DNA of 64,000 nucleotides, from contig CM057234.1 of the NCBI GenBank assembly GCA_029891385.1, positions 26,088,350 to 26,152,349 on the forward strand, written 5' to 3'. Source of the DNA: Erythroxylum novogranatense (taxonomy: Eukaryota; Streptophyta; Magnoliopsida; Malpighiales; Erythroxylaceae). The notes below the pieces were generated by a model. The model was not told the DNA's origin, ran no database searches, and was given only the letters and a program-made list of their open reading frames with translations. Shown in pieces: positions 46,171-58,030 of this stretch. The translations under genes were made by a program, and so were the position numbers. Every line of letters begins with the position of its first letter. The first letter of the stretch is position 1.

Positions 46171-48725
46171 TGAATAAATGACAATAGGAAAATGGGATGA
46201 AAATTAGGAAAGAGAAAAGGGGGAATGAGATAGTCATAAATGACTTAATAAGAAATGAATGACCAGTAGTAAGGAGAAAGTTAGAAATGCATAAAAGGGA
46301 GGATTTTATGTATGAATGAGATAAAGAAAAAGATGAGGAATCAAATGAGAAGAATTGATGTACTCGATATGGTAGTTGACTCATTTCGAAACGAGGTAGC
46401 CTTGGAAGAGGTAAATTCTGGAAAATTGGAGTAAAATTGAAGTTAGTATGTTTAATAATAAGAGGAGGAAAGTGCAGGGCATGATAGTGGCTGATCAAAA
46501 ATAGTTTTATGTCAAGATCGTGTGGGGATACCCCAATCATGGGGAAGGAACAAGGATGGAACTATTATCTAGAATTAATTGGAATTCAAGTATCATTAAC
46601 GAATGTTATTAATTGGAGAATTGATATAAATACATCTCTAGATAAGATGTACTGATTTTGGCTGGTATATACCAAGGCATTAGAGTAAACAAATTTGCTT
46701 AATGCCTTACTGAGCCTTATTATAAAGGATGTTCTAATCATATAAGTTATGGCATAAATTGATCTTATTGAGATATTATGAAAAGTTGAAATTGATCTTC
46801 TTGAGGTACTAAGAACGACTGATAAGTAATCATAAAAAATAGTTGATTGATAAGGATTTCGTGAGCAGTATCGAGGATAGTATCAAGAAATCTTCTTCCA
46901 AAGAAGAATTTCATTGAGATAGGTTCAGTAAACCAGATGATTCAATTTAAGAATGATTAATAAAGAAACAAATCATAAATGAGTAGTTAATGAGTCAAAA
47001 GTAAATATTGGAGTCATATCCCTAACGAAGATTCAAGCATAAGAGGTAGAAAATGCTATTAAGAGTGTATGCATTTTGTTGATGTAAAGTATCCAAATAA
47101 GTGATGGATTCTTGAATTTAAGGTGACATTAAATGTAAAAGATACAAATAAGACTGGGTTACCAAAACAGGAAATTGAATGAATTGAGAAAATCATTCGA
47201 GAAAAGGGGTTAATTAGGAAACTAAAAATAACATGAGAAAATATTACCTTATTTAAGGAATTAGATACTTAAAGAATTACAAGAACAAATCATGGGCATG
47301 AAGAGTCTTACGTTATATCTGTTAGAGTTAATAATGCCCCCTACAGTATTATGATATTGAAGGTTAAAGTGATTCAAGAAAAATTATACTAGTTAGTGAC
47401 TATGATCATAGATGGTATTTTGAGTGTGTTCAGAAAGTAAAAAGAACATTTTGAATACTCAAGGAAAAAAAGAGTATAAACCGTATAAGTGATAATTGTA
47501 CAAAGAATTTTTGAGGGACTATAACCCAATGTTAATTATGCTACTTGGATTTGAAGATTTTGTAGTATATATAATAGAGTTGCCCATTAGAGATTAAGAT
47601 GCAATCTGTTGCAATATTATAAAATGATTTTGTGTACATAGGGACAATTATAGCCTCATGAGATGAATTTTGATACATGATTTGAAACTTGCTACAATAG
47701 TAATTGCTTTGAAAGCTTGGAGACATTATTTGTATAGAAACATTTTGGATATATATATATATATGAATATATAAATCAGAAAAGATTGAGGTAATTATTG
47801 AGCTTGAAAAGATTGAAAGGATTGTGTAATTGAGTATTTCCTAATAAAGCTAGTTTTATAATATGATGCATTGGACAAAAAAATCCATAACAGTGTATCA
47901 CAAATTTTGATATTGAGGTCACCAATTCTAGTGCAATAAAGAGAATAAAATGTCGAGTTGAATTTTAGGGTAAAATGAAGTAGTATTGGACACTTTGAAA
48001 TTTAAGATCAGTTTCACATGAAAAGATTGACAAAGCCCGAAGTGAGGATCCAGAATTGTGAATCTTATTGAGAAATCGAAAATGAATATGAATTTTGAGT
48101 TTGAATTGGAAACATGATGCTTGTGATCGAAATAAGAAATATGTGTATACGATAAAGGTGATTGAGCAAGGAGATTATTAATGAAAGCCCAAATAACAAC
48201 CTAAGTTATACATCTTAGTAGGAATTCACATAAACAGCATTTAACAGCTAAGAATTTAGAATCAAGTGACTAAATGATTGAATTACCAATAGTCTTACAT
48301 ATTGGAGATATACTCAAAGCTTTTAATTGGGAGTTCATAGGAATATGAGATCAATATATAGTTCTAAGTGACTTTAAGCATAACAATCATTATCATAGTG
48401 ATACCTTTAGAATATTGTATGAGGCATAAAATGACAAAAAGATTCGTTCACCCTTACATTGAAATGAAAAGGGCCTAAAAATGGTTTAAGGCCATAATTG
48501 ATTTGGGATACTATTGATGAGTGAAATGAAGCTGTAACAGGAGTTAAGTGATTGATGAATGACAAATGAGATAAATGGATCAACTTCGATGTTATAGAAC
48601 ATAATGAGGTAGACTTAAGAGTCGAGTGTTTTAACACTAAAGAGATGTGAAGTATCAAGCGAAAGAGGAATGTCTTTGAGATTATCACCTTGCCGAGATG
48701 TGTTTAGATTGACAAAAAAGTGTGC

Positions 48726-48811
48726 TCAAATAAGGATAAAGGATAAAGCAAACCCGATATGAATTGATTCAAATAAGGATAAAGGATAAAGCAAACCCGA
48801 TATGAATTGAT
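48726..48811 (+). repeat. Perfect 43-bp tandem duplication in E
   Basis: 48726-48768 and 48769-48811 are identical, starting TCAAATAAGGATAAAGG. The absence of any change means the duplication is much younger than the element around it. Confidence 0.9.
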
Positions 48812-49132
48812 TGTAAGAAATTATTATGAGTTAGTGTTACTGATAAAAGGATGTCTTAGATTCATAATATGTGATATGTGAATATGCTAAGAAATAACGA
48901 TATGATTTGATACATATGTATTGACAGCTTACAAAACAAAAAAAATATGCATAATCTGAAATATATTGATGAAACTGTTAAGATAGTGTGATATATGAAT
49001 AAATGAGTAGAGGATTGATTGATTTCATTGACTATGGTCAATTGAAAGAAATTATTTGAATGATGAAGTTAAATGAAAAACGGAGGAGCACATGAAGTAA
49101 TAGTACCCTACCTTATTAATTAATTAGATATT

Positions 49133-49170
49133 AATTTCTAGGAAGAAATTTCTTTTAAGGAGGGGAGAAT
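49133..49170 (+). other. Pre-PPT hairpin and polypurine tract of element E
   Basis: AATTTCT-AGGA-AGAAATT (49133-49150) is a 7-bp stem in which the C-G closing pair of B and C is replaced by T-A. The PPT AAGGAGGGGAGAAT ends at 49170. Confidence 0.85.
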
Positions 49171-51356
49171 TGTAACATCTCACTACCCATGTTAAGGAAT
49201 AACAATAAATGAGAGAAAATGTTGAGAAAGTAGGAAACACATTTCATGCTCATGTATAATATGTCATATACATATACATATACATGAATAGTGAATTTAT
49301 CTGCACATTAAAATAAGTGTACATGCATTCATGAATAATTCTAGGTATAATTGGATTGATTTGTGAATTTTGAGAATTATAAATGTTTTATATTGGAAAT
49401 TTTTCGAGTTAGTAGAATTGTATTATTTTTAATTTTGGTGAATTTAGGGATAATTTTAGAAATTTTAAAATTTTTATGGATAATAAAAAATAAAATAGGA
49501 AAAAGGAATCAAAAGAATTTTGGGGATAATTGGATTGTAAAGATGATAATTGTATTGTAAAGAGGAGAGCTAAATGGAGTTAGTTTCAAAAGAAACTAAG
49601 TTAGAGATTAGACCATAGGAAAGTGACAAATGTTAAGTTGTTTTTTGTACTTTTGTTAAAAGTAAGTCTTGATATCCGAGAGTTCAAAAAGGGGTTTAGT
49701 ATTTCTTAAGTTTCTTTCCTTGTTATCAACTCCTTTTAATTTTCTTAAAACACACAGAGTTCTTCCATCAAAATTCCTTTGAAAATTTTATTTTCTTTTC
49801 CTTCCTCTACCCTCCTGCTAAGTGTTTCTTCTTCCTTAAGAAAAAACCAGAGGTTGGATAGTGATCACAGTGGAACGTGACTTTTGCATGGAGTAGGGCT
49901 TGAAGATAGTTGAAGCTTTTAGGAGTTTTCAACGAGTAAGTAGTGGATAAATTTGTTAGAGTTAAATTTTTGAGATAAACTGATGAATTTTTGTCATCAC
50001 ATGTATCATGGATTATATTTTCTTATGGATGATATTGATTTCAAATAAAGTAGAAAAGGTGACCTTGGTATGAGTTGTGTTAAGGAAAGATTGTGAAACA
50101 AAATGGATGGTTGATCTGGAAAATATTTTTGGAGTATGTTTCAGTCTTTTAGCCACAACTTTTTCTCTAGTTATCCAAATGAGATGATTCTTAATTTGGA
50201 TTAAACTAGAAACATATGGCTACATTTCTTATTAAGACATCAAATTTAAATTCTATCTTTAAGAATCTAAAAATTTATCATGAAGTTGAGAATTGGGTGC
50301 AATACATTGGTGGATGAATGTAAAAATTTATGTTCTGAATTCGAGGGCGATTATGGATTTGTTCTAGGCTAAATTAGAGAAAGATGTTTCTAAAAAGTTT
50401 TAGATCTTTCTTTTATCTTTCCAATGATATATAGTATGAAATTTTTGGACTTCTAGTCTGAAAGTTATGGTCCCTATAAGGGAAGATGTATCTTCTGTCT
50501 TTTCGTTTTCTTCTATATTTTGCTTCTTCTGTGATGACGTGTTGTCTGTGTTTTGCTTACATGTCATCTATGTTTTGCTTACGTGTCATCTGTGTTTTGC
50601 TTACGTATCTTCTGTGATGACGTGTAGTCTGTGATGACGTATCTTCTGTGATGACGTGCCATCTGTGATGACGTGTCTTCTGTAATGATGTGTCGTCTGT
50701 CTTTTGCTATCTTCTGTCTTCTGTTTCTTCTATACCTATCTTCTACTCTATTTTTGACCCCTCAAAAGATAGAATCTGTCTTCAAGCTCTTCATGAAAGT
50801 TGTATATCTTGAAGTCCTCTTCTTAATCATATAAAGAACGTCTTAATCCGATATCTGTAGTGAGAGTTATGCCATTTATCCCGAGACAGGTTCAATATGA
50901 TTGGGACAAAACCCTGTTTGATTCTTTTGGCCTTAACTTCTCTAGAAGCCCAAATGAATTGATTCTTAAACATTGGACTTGTAATACATTGATCTACATT
51001 TTCACCAAAAATCATAGCCCTCTAAATTGAATTAAGAAAGATTGAGTGAAAAATGTGGGACGGGTACAGTGAATGTGCTCTTCAGTAATATGAACTGATG
51101 TTATTCCATTAAATATACTTCAGTATTTTGATTATATCTGAATCTATAGGATTCTAAATGAGGGGATTTTTAATTTGGAGTAAACTAAAGATGTAGGGCC
51201 ATAAATCATATGAAAAAGTCAAATTTTGATTCAGTCTCTAAGATGTTGAATTTTTGGATGGAAATTGTGCATAGTACACTATTTTTGAATATGGATAACC
51301 CAATAATGTTTGAGTCATATCTTCCAAATTACTAAACCAAATTGAGTGATTTTGGT
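49171..51356 (+). repeat. First 2.2 kb of E's 3' LTR
   Basis: Starts TGTAACATCTCACTACCC after the PPT. A donor-like GAGTAAGT has its GT at 49936 after a pyrimidine-rich leader. A repetitive patch at 50529-50700 has GTGATGACGTG units, occupying the place where other LTRs have their CpG patch. It ends where copia LTR F2 begins at 51357. Confidence 0.85.
50529..50700 (+). repeat. GTGATGACGTG repeat patch in E 3' LTR
   Basis: GATGACGTG cores recur about five times between TCTGTG/TTTTGCTTAC-type spacers. On the other strand the core is CACGTCATCAC, similar to the CACGTCGCGAC core of the other families after loss of CG. Whether it is homologous or only similar is not settled. Confidence 0.7.
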
Positions 51357-51529
51357 TGTAGGAAAATCCCGGTGTGTGCATCATATGCACCCGGTGCGGA
51401 AAACAAAAAATTTTTATTCCGGGACCTTCCTGAAAGCCAGGATCCATGTGTCTATATATCGAAATCAAACCATAACGGCCAAAGGAGACCGTCTCTAACG
51501 GTATCCACGCAGAGATCGGAGAACCTAAC
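51357..51529 (-). repeat. F2 LTR, outer fragment
   Basis: 173 bp beginning TGTAGGAAAATCCCGG, closely matching the start of F's LTR but ending in CTAAC where F is inserted. It is continued at 61176. It looks like a tandem duplicate of F's LTR end, but the TSD shows it is a separate older LTR. Confidence 0.85.
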
Positions 51530-53324
51530 TGTAGGAAAATCCCGGTGTGTACATCACATGCTAACGGTGCGGAAAACAAAAATTTCTGTTCCGGGACCTT
51601 CCCGAAAGCCAGGATCCATGTGTCTATATAACAAACTCAAACCATAACGGCCAAAGGAGACCGTCTCCAACGGTATCCACGCAGAGTTCGGAGAACCTAA
51701 CCGGGACAAACCCTTTGATCCGGGAATAGCTAGAACAAATTAAAGACTGCTAGATCTTACCTTTGTTCTTGGAGAGCTAGGAATCAACGATGAAGGAAGA
51801 TGAAAAACTTGGAGATGAAGCTTTGATGATCGATGGTGAGAAGAGAAGATGCTTAGGATTTTCTCAAAATCCTTTCTTACTTCTTTCCTCCAAAAGCCAC
51901 GAAGATCATCATCTTAAAAAAACCAACGATGATCACCCTTCATACTTTCAATTTTTGTCTTCTAGCCATTAAATGCATTTGATGACAAAGCATGAAAATA
52001 GAAACTTCTTCTCCTCTCCATCAATCCACGTATACACGTATATATATTAATTAATTAATAATATATATATATATATAAATGCTGAAGTAGTCCAGTCACA
52101 CTGGGGTCGGTCCTACCGGCCTACCGGGTCCCGGTATGAAAAAAACCACCGGAAACCTTTTTTAGCAATATCGATGTCGCGATCTCATCGGGACATATCT
52201 CGATCTCATTGGGATCCATTTAATCCTGTTGCTCTCCTTTATTGGATCTCTGTCCAAAACTATTTTACGAGTCCTTCGAGTCACTCTTATGCGTGTGACC
52301 CATTAGGTTTCCGGTTATGTTGGCCACTTAGATTAACACTTAATCTGAGCAAGTCATGAGCGGTATCTAGCAACACATCATGACCCCCAATTGACCGGAA
52401 AGTAATTGGTTTAACGAATGAACCTATATTCATCATGAACCATATCACGAACCTTTCCATAGACAATTACCGTTCAATTCGTCCTTTCACCATGCTATAC
52501 CCCACTTGGCTATGAGTATGGGCAAAGTGTCAACTCTTACTAGACTGACTAAATCAAATCTAGTCCAGTGATATTAGTTCTTGTCCCGGACTCATTACTT
52601 TATATGTCATCAAGACACTCTTCATGAGATATGTACTCCGCCGAGATTTCCAAGTAATGACCCCGACAAGAGGTTATGGGTATCATCTTTCGCTATCACG
52701 TAAGTGGTGAATCCTTTTTGACTACTCAATTACCTTCAATACCTCAAGCCGCACTCCAATCACCACCCTATGAGCGACCTCTCAGAAGGCAACAAGGAAT
52801 GGAGTCAAAGCACGTAATCAAGATTCAAGATATCCTCGAGCACCTCAAGTCTAAGGATACTTGCACCATTGCTATGATGAGATTATCACCGACATTAGAA
52901 TAGACATCCATGTGATGATCTCATAGCAGTCATCCAATGTACTTACTACCTCTAGTAAGCATTCACATCTCAACCCTAAATATCTCATATTTACGCTTCG
53001 AGATCCACCGCTGATCAAATCAAGGAGCTTGAGATGTTAGTCTCCGGATTACCGATGTCCAGCCAAGAATCCTACGACTAGGGATAATTTAGATATTGAC
53101 ATAATTGCACATGATAGAATCTCAGAGTATGATCACATCATAATTTCCTTCATGCTATGTCATATATCATGGACTTCATTAATTTGCTTATAGATCAATA
53201 TCAGTTCATAAATAATGAACATCAAATTAATGAAATATGCATTTCTTTATTTATTCATAAAGTATGTACAAAACTTTGTACAAAACGCGCTAAAGGCGAT
53301 TGCCTTTAGGGCACTACTCTAACA
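51530..53324 (-). repeat. 3' LTR of element F (1795 bp)
   Basis: Lies downstream of the PPT on the minus strand. It matches 59424-61170 except small changes, plus 41 bp near 51750-51790 that the other copy lacks. An AT run lies at 52040-52077. Confidence 0.92.
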
Positions 53325-53335
53325 ATCTCCCACTT
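53325..53335 (-). other. Polypurine tract of element F
   Basis: Minus strand AAGTGGGAGAT runs straight into TGTTAGAG, the 3' LTR start. Confidence 0.85.
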
Positions 53336-53338
53336 GAC

Positions 53339-53650
53339 CTAAAGCCAATCGCCTTGATATCTAATACTATAGGCGAGTACATGAGAATCAAAAATCTTTT
53401 GTGACAATGGCTTTGTCAACGGATCAACAATATTCTGCTCGGTGGGAATTCTCTCTATTTGGACATCACCTTGTCTAATGATCTCCCTGATCTGATGATA
53501 TCTGCGGAGTACGTGTTTGGATCGTTGATGAGACCTTGGTTCCTTCGCCTGCGCAATAGCCCCATTGTTGTCACAATACAATCAGATGGGCCCTTCACAC
53601 TAGGAACCACACCAAGTTTAGTAATGAACTTTCGATCCAAACCGCCTTTT
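53339..53650 (-). pseudogene. pol: Element F RNase H C-terminus
   Basis: LYCDNNGAIAQAKEPRSHQRSKHVLRRYHQIREII is the copia RNase H signature (catalytic D in CDN, and the KHV/RYH block). GDVQIERIPTEQNIVDPLTKPL follows. The last residues reach the PPT, as usual in copia elements. The upstream part is frameshifted. Confidence 0.9.
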
Positions 53651-53779
53651 CTTTGATCTGAAGCGGCAATGTACTCGCCTCGGCCGTTGAATCGGCAATG
53701 CCTCTTGTTTGAACTCTTCCAACTAACCGCCCATTGCTCGGTGTGAATATATAACCTGATTGGGATTTAGAATCATCCT

Positions 53780-54960
53780 TATCGATTGAAAACTTGCATC
53801 AGATACCGCCACCGAGATTTCCATCTCCATATACCAAGAAAACATCCTTAGTCCTTCGCAAGTACTTGAGGATATTCTCGATACCACCCAAAGGACCCTC
53901 ACCAGATCCGATTGGTATCCGTCAGAACACTTAGATCATATGATACATCGGATCTCGTACATAGCATTGCATACATGATAGATTCTGCCGCAGATGCATA
54001 CGGGATCATATTCATGCGCATCCTCTCATCTTGTGTCCTATGACACATAGATTTCGAGAGTGTTATCCCATGAGTCATGGGAAGGTACCCTCTCTTGGAT
54101 TGCTCCATGCTAAACCTCTTCAGCATCTTGTCTATGTACGTTGACTGTGAAAGACCAAGCAACCTTTTTTATGTATCTCTATAAATCTTTATCCCAAGGA
54201 TATAAGTTGCTTCACCAAGGTCTTTCATGGCAAATTGTTTGGACAACCAAATCTTCACCGACAGAAGATAGAGACATCGCTTCCTAGTAATAATATGTCA
54301 TCTACATATAGCACAAGGAATACGATTGCAATTCCACTAACCTTCTTATACACACAAGATTCATCCGGATTTTGTGAGAAACCAAACTCGTGATTACCTC
54401 ATCAAAACGGATATTCCAACTCCTGGATGCTTGCTTCAATCCATAGATGGATTTCAAGCTTGCATACCTTTTAAATCATCATAGAGATGAAGCCCTCGGG
54501 TTGTGTCATATACACATCCTCAGCTAGATTTCTATTTAGGAAAGCTGTCTTCACATCCATTTGTCATATCTCATAATCATAATGAGTGGCAATGGCTAGG
54601 ATTATCCTAATGGATTTAAGCATTGTTACTGGGCTGAAGGTCTCGTCGTAGTCAATTCCTTGTCTTTGACGAAAACCTTTAGCCACAAGCCTTGCTTTAT
54701 AGGTAATCACATTACCATCCATGTCGGTTTTCCTTTTGAAAATCCATTTACACCCTATGGGTTTTATTCCTTCGGGTGCCTCAACCAAAGTCCATACTTG
54801 GTTTTCATACATGGAATCCATTTTAGCCTTCATGGCATGAAGCCATTTATCAGACTCTGAACTCTTCAGTGCCTCTTCATAGGTGGTAGGCTCATTATCT
54901 TCTATGAGCAATACGTCATCCTGTTCATTCACGAGAAATTCATATCTCTGAACAGAGCGA
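53780..54960 (-). pseudogene. pol: Element F reverse transcriptase, fragmented
   Basis: The N-terminal part (54564-54932) has EALKSSESDKWLHAMKAKM, VEAPEGIKPIGCKWIFKRK, YKARLVAKGF and YDETFSPV, classic copia RT. The active site YVDDILLL reads on the minus strand at about 54288-54312 in another frame. YIDKMLKRFSM and YASAAESIMYAMLCTRSDV, the RT-RNase H connection, are at 53899-54162. At least two frameshifts separate them, so no enzyme can be made. Confidence 0.9.
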
Positions 54961-55369
54961 TCCTACGTGACCTCACTTAATTTCGTGTGTTATAGAAGGT
55001 CGAACTATTACTTCATCTATATGAGTCATAGTTTCGTGTTCAGCGATTGATCTGCGCTCTGCTCGAGCATCCCGAACTTCTTCAAGTTCAATTTTGCTCC
55101 CACCGCCTTCTTGTAAAAGAAACTCTTTCTCAAAAAGACAGATGCTTTGAAACAAACACCTTTTATTCCTCAAAGAAGGTAGAATTGATATCCCATTGTT
55201 TCTTTAGATATCCTACTAACAAACATTTGTCGACTTTGCATCAAGTTTATCTAAGCGTGTCCGCTTCACATAAGGTGACAACCCCAAACTTTCAAATGAG
55301 TAAGATAGGGTCTTTTGTTAGTCCACATCTCATATGGAGTAACATCAACTGTCTTTGATGGAACTCTAT

Positions 55370-55860
55370 TTAGCAAGTAAACAGTTGTCTCGATTGCATA
55401 CCCCCAAAAGGATTTGGTAAATTTGCAAAGCCCATCATCGATCGTACCATGACTAACAAGGTTCGATTTCTCCTTTCTACCACGTCATTATGCTGTGGTG
55501 TGTAAGGTGGAGTCCATTGAGATAAAATCTCATTATCTCTGAGATAATCCAAAAACTGTTGGTCTAACTATTCCCCACCACGATCGGATTGTAATGTCTT
55601 GATAATTTTTCCAAGTTGGTTTTCTACTTCATTTCTGAATTGTTTGAACTTTTCAAATGCTTCAGATTTGTATCTCATCAGATATAGGTACCCATATCGA
55701 GAATAATCATCGATAAAGGTAATGAAGTAAAGACAACCACTTCTAGCATGGATGGACATCGGACCACATACATCTGAATGTATTAGGTCTAATACTCCAG
55801 TCGCTCGTTCACCCTTTTCCTTAAAGGGTAACTTAGTCATCTTGCCTAATAAACAAGATT
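55370..55860 (-). pseudogene. pol: Element F integrase core, broken
   Basis: MTKLPFKEKGERATGVLDLIHSDVCGP includes the first catalytic Asp (HSDVCGP). FITFIDDYSRYGYLYLM and TLQSDRGGE, the second Asp, follow, then a stop near 55567. YTPQHNDVVERRNRTLLVMVRSMM carries the catalytic Glu in 55370-55552. All three DDE residues survive although the frame does not. Confidence 0.9.
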
Positions 55861-56319
55861 CACATGTGTCATATGATTCATAATCAAATGACGCTAAACT
55901 TCCATTCTTATGGAGCTTAGCTATCGTCTCTCATTTATATGGCCATGCGACAATGCCATAAGTAAGTTGATTTTAAATTATCTCGCTTATGTCTTTTCGT
56001 GTCATTGACATTCATAATTGGATGTGACATATCTAATATGTAAATTCCATAGCATAATGTACCAAGCACCATAAAACATTCCATTCAAACTAATAGAATA
56101 ACCATTGTTACTAAAAGTCAAATGGAAACCAACTCTATTTAAACAAGAAATGCATAATATGTTCTTTGTTAAAACAGTACAAAATTACATTCATCCAATT
56201 TAATTACAAGCCCATTGGGAGTGACAAAAATAAGTGCTTCTACGGCTAATGCAAAGAACTCTTGCTCCATTTCCTACACGCAGTCTAGTTCTCCTTCACG
56301 AGTCGCTCATCGTCCCTCG

Positions 56320-56380
56320 AGGCCTCGTGATATCATTACATATGTGTGAGCTACAACCGGTATCTAATACCCATATGTTA
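56320..56380 (-). pseudogene. pol: Element F protease active site
   Basis: The minus strand encodes IWVLDTGCSSHIC, the copia aspartic protease motif, with DTG at 56356-56364. Flanking frames are broken. Confidence 0.8.
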
Positions 56381-56439
56381 TGGTCAGAAATAGTATTAAC
56401 CTCAATGACAAACATACCTGAAGGAGCTGAGGCATCTGA

Positions 56440-57249
56440 TGCCTTCTTCTGCTTCAATTCTTCCAGATAGACTTTACAGTTTCGCTTCCAGTGGCCAGTC
56501 TTGCCACAATGGAAGCAAGTTCCTTTTGGTGCAGTTTCTTTGGTTTTCTTCTTGGCTGCACTTCATTTCGGTTTCTTAGACCTTTTCTTCTTCAGTTTCT
56601 TTTTCTTTGAACCAGAAGAAGTAGAGTCCACCACGAGCACTTACTTGCTATCCTTCTTGACAGCTTGCTCTGATGTCTTGAGCAAATTGATCAACTCAGG
56701 GATTGTCGTGGATATTTGGTTCATCCGATAGTTTAACACAAACTGTGAATAACTATCAGACAATCCAACGAGAATTAAGTCAATATTTAATTCATAATCC
56801 ATAACAAAACCTAAGATGTACCAACCTCTCAATATACCCATTCATCTTCGCAGCATATCGCATCGCAGATGAACCCGAGTCATCTTAGTAGTGAAGAGTA
56901 ACCTCGAGGTCTCGAACCTTTCAGACTGAGCTTGCTCATCAAAAAGCTCTCTAAGATGATACACTATGGTATGAGCATCCATAGACTCATGTTGCTTCTG
57001 CAGCTCTAGTGACATCGAGGCAAGCATAATACAGGTAGTCATGTCACTGTCTTTGAGATGCTTTCGATATACTTTCTGATCCTCATCAGAAGCATCAGCA
57101 GTAGGTGGATCAGGAAGTGGAACATCTAGGACATATCCTAATTCCTCAGATCTGAGAACAATTCTCATATTTCTCAGCCAATCGAGAAAATTTGGTCCAG
57201 TTAATTTATTTGAGTCCATTAGTGAGCGCAAATTCACACTGGAAGTCAT
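56440..57249 (-). pseudogene. gag: Element F gag with CCHC zinc knuckle
   Basis: Starts MTSSVNLRSLMDSNKLTGPNF and continues WLRNMRIVLRSEELGYVLD, the UBN2-type Gag of copia elements. A frameshift near 56842 leads to DSYSQFVLNYRMNQISTTIPELINLL (56641-56841). The zinc knuckle CFHCGKTGHWKRNC lies at 56476-56517 in line with the family. The stop and frameshift make it non-functional. Confidence 0.9.
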
Positions 57250-57410
57250 CTTCAGTCAACCTAAAGGGAAAGAGAGAAAGAATGTTAGAATAGAATTACA
57301 TGCATGATCATAAGGACTTGCATGACATGCATATGGCTCCCACAAGTTTCAAAGAATCCATAACCCTCATTACGAATCCAAGAAACATTATGACAAAATG
57401 TCCTAGTGGG

Positions 57411-57594
57411 TCGATATCCGATATTGCTAAGAATGACCTTGGGTTTACCCAACAAGCCACCTTAGGTCAATCGGTAGGTATCGGTCATACCAATTGCATC
57501 ATAGATATCCGACATTACTAAAAATGAACTTGGGTTTACCCAACAAGCCACCTTAGATCAATCGGCAGGTATCGGTCATACCAGTTACATCACA
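57411..57594 (-). repeat. 91-bp tandem duplication with hairpins in F leader
   Basis: Two copies, about 57411-57502 and 57503-57594, with a period of 91 bp and a few substitutions. Each carries TTGGGTTTACCCAA (57439 and 57530). Two more hairpins lie outside the duplication, at 57714 (TTGAGTTTACTCAA) and 57811 (TTGGGTTTACCCAA). Confidence 0.85.
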
Positions 57595-58030
57595 GGTACA
57601 ATTATCGACTAGTGCTATCAACTTGTGATGTATGCACACACATTGGGTTATCAACTCTTGATGCGCATACATCTGATGTACACTACCCAATTTCGCCTCG
57701 GTCTACATTGACCTTGAGTTTACTCAACAAATCAGCGCTTCTAGTGAAAACTGACCCATTAATCCGAAAATCTTATTTTCATGGTTCGAACATATCCGTA
57801 TAGAGTGAGCTTGGGTTTACCCAACAACCCGAACTCTATAAGAACTCTGGCTCTCCCCATATTAATGGAAGGCGTTAGTTTTCATATTATATATGAGGGA
57901 TTTCAAACTCTGGTCTCATCCAAGCTGTAGGATTATAGTCACCAGGACTATATGGAATGATTTGGGGCATTTCATCAATCACATTGAATCTATACCTATA
58001 ATCATCCATCATCCCACCTAAGCATGTTGT

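Larger units (their letters stand above)
45179..49132 (+). other. Internal region of element E, coding-dead pol
   Basis: No protein-like frame. At 47398-47465 one frame reads TMIIDGILSVFRK, then a stop, then KEHFEYSR, clearly the RT active-site segment (VFIDDILVYSK...EEHEEHL in intact relatives) with DD changed to DG. At 47692-47738 another reads TIVIALKAWRHYLYR, the RNase H signature. The interior also has a diverged tandem duplication of about 395 bp and a perfect 43-bp duplication. Confidence 0.75.
44415..51356 (+). mobile_element. Element E: decayed gypsy/LARD-like element, 5' LTR truncated by A, 3' LTR cut by F2
   Basis: A 5' LTR tail (44415-45158), PBS, a 4.0 kb interior, PPT and 3' LTR start (49171) are in order. 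The interior has no real frame but carries RT and RNase H relics. The present LTR pieces (last 744 bp of the 5' LTR and first 2186 bp of the 3' LTR) add up to about the 3.0 kb LTR length of D. This fits interruption of both LTRs at nearby positions. Confidence 0.85.

Noticed and set aside
51357..51703. Tandem duplication of a 173-bp LTR end
   Set aside because: The CTAAC target duplication at 51525 and 61171 shows a new copia element inserted into an older related LTR; it is not a local duplication.
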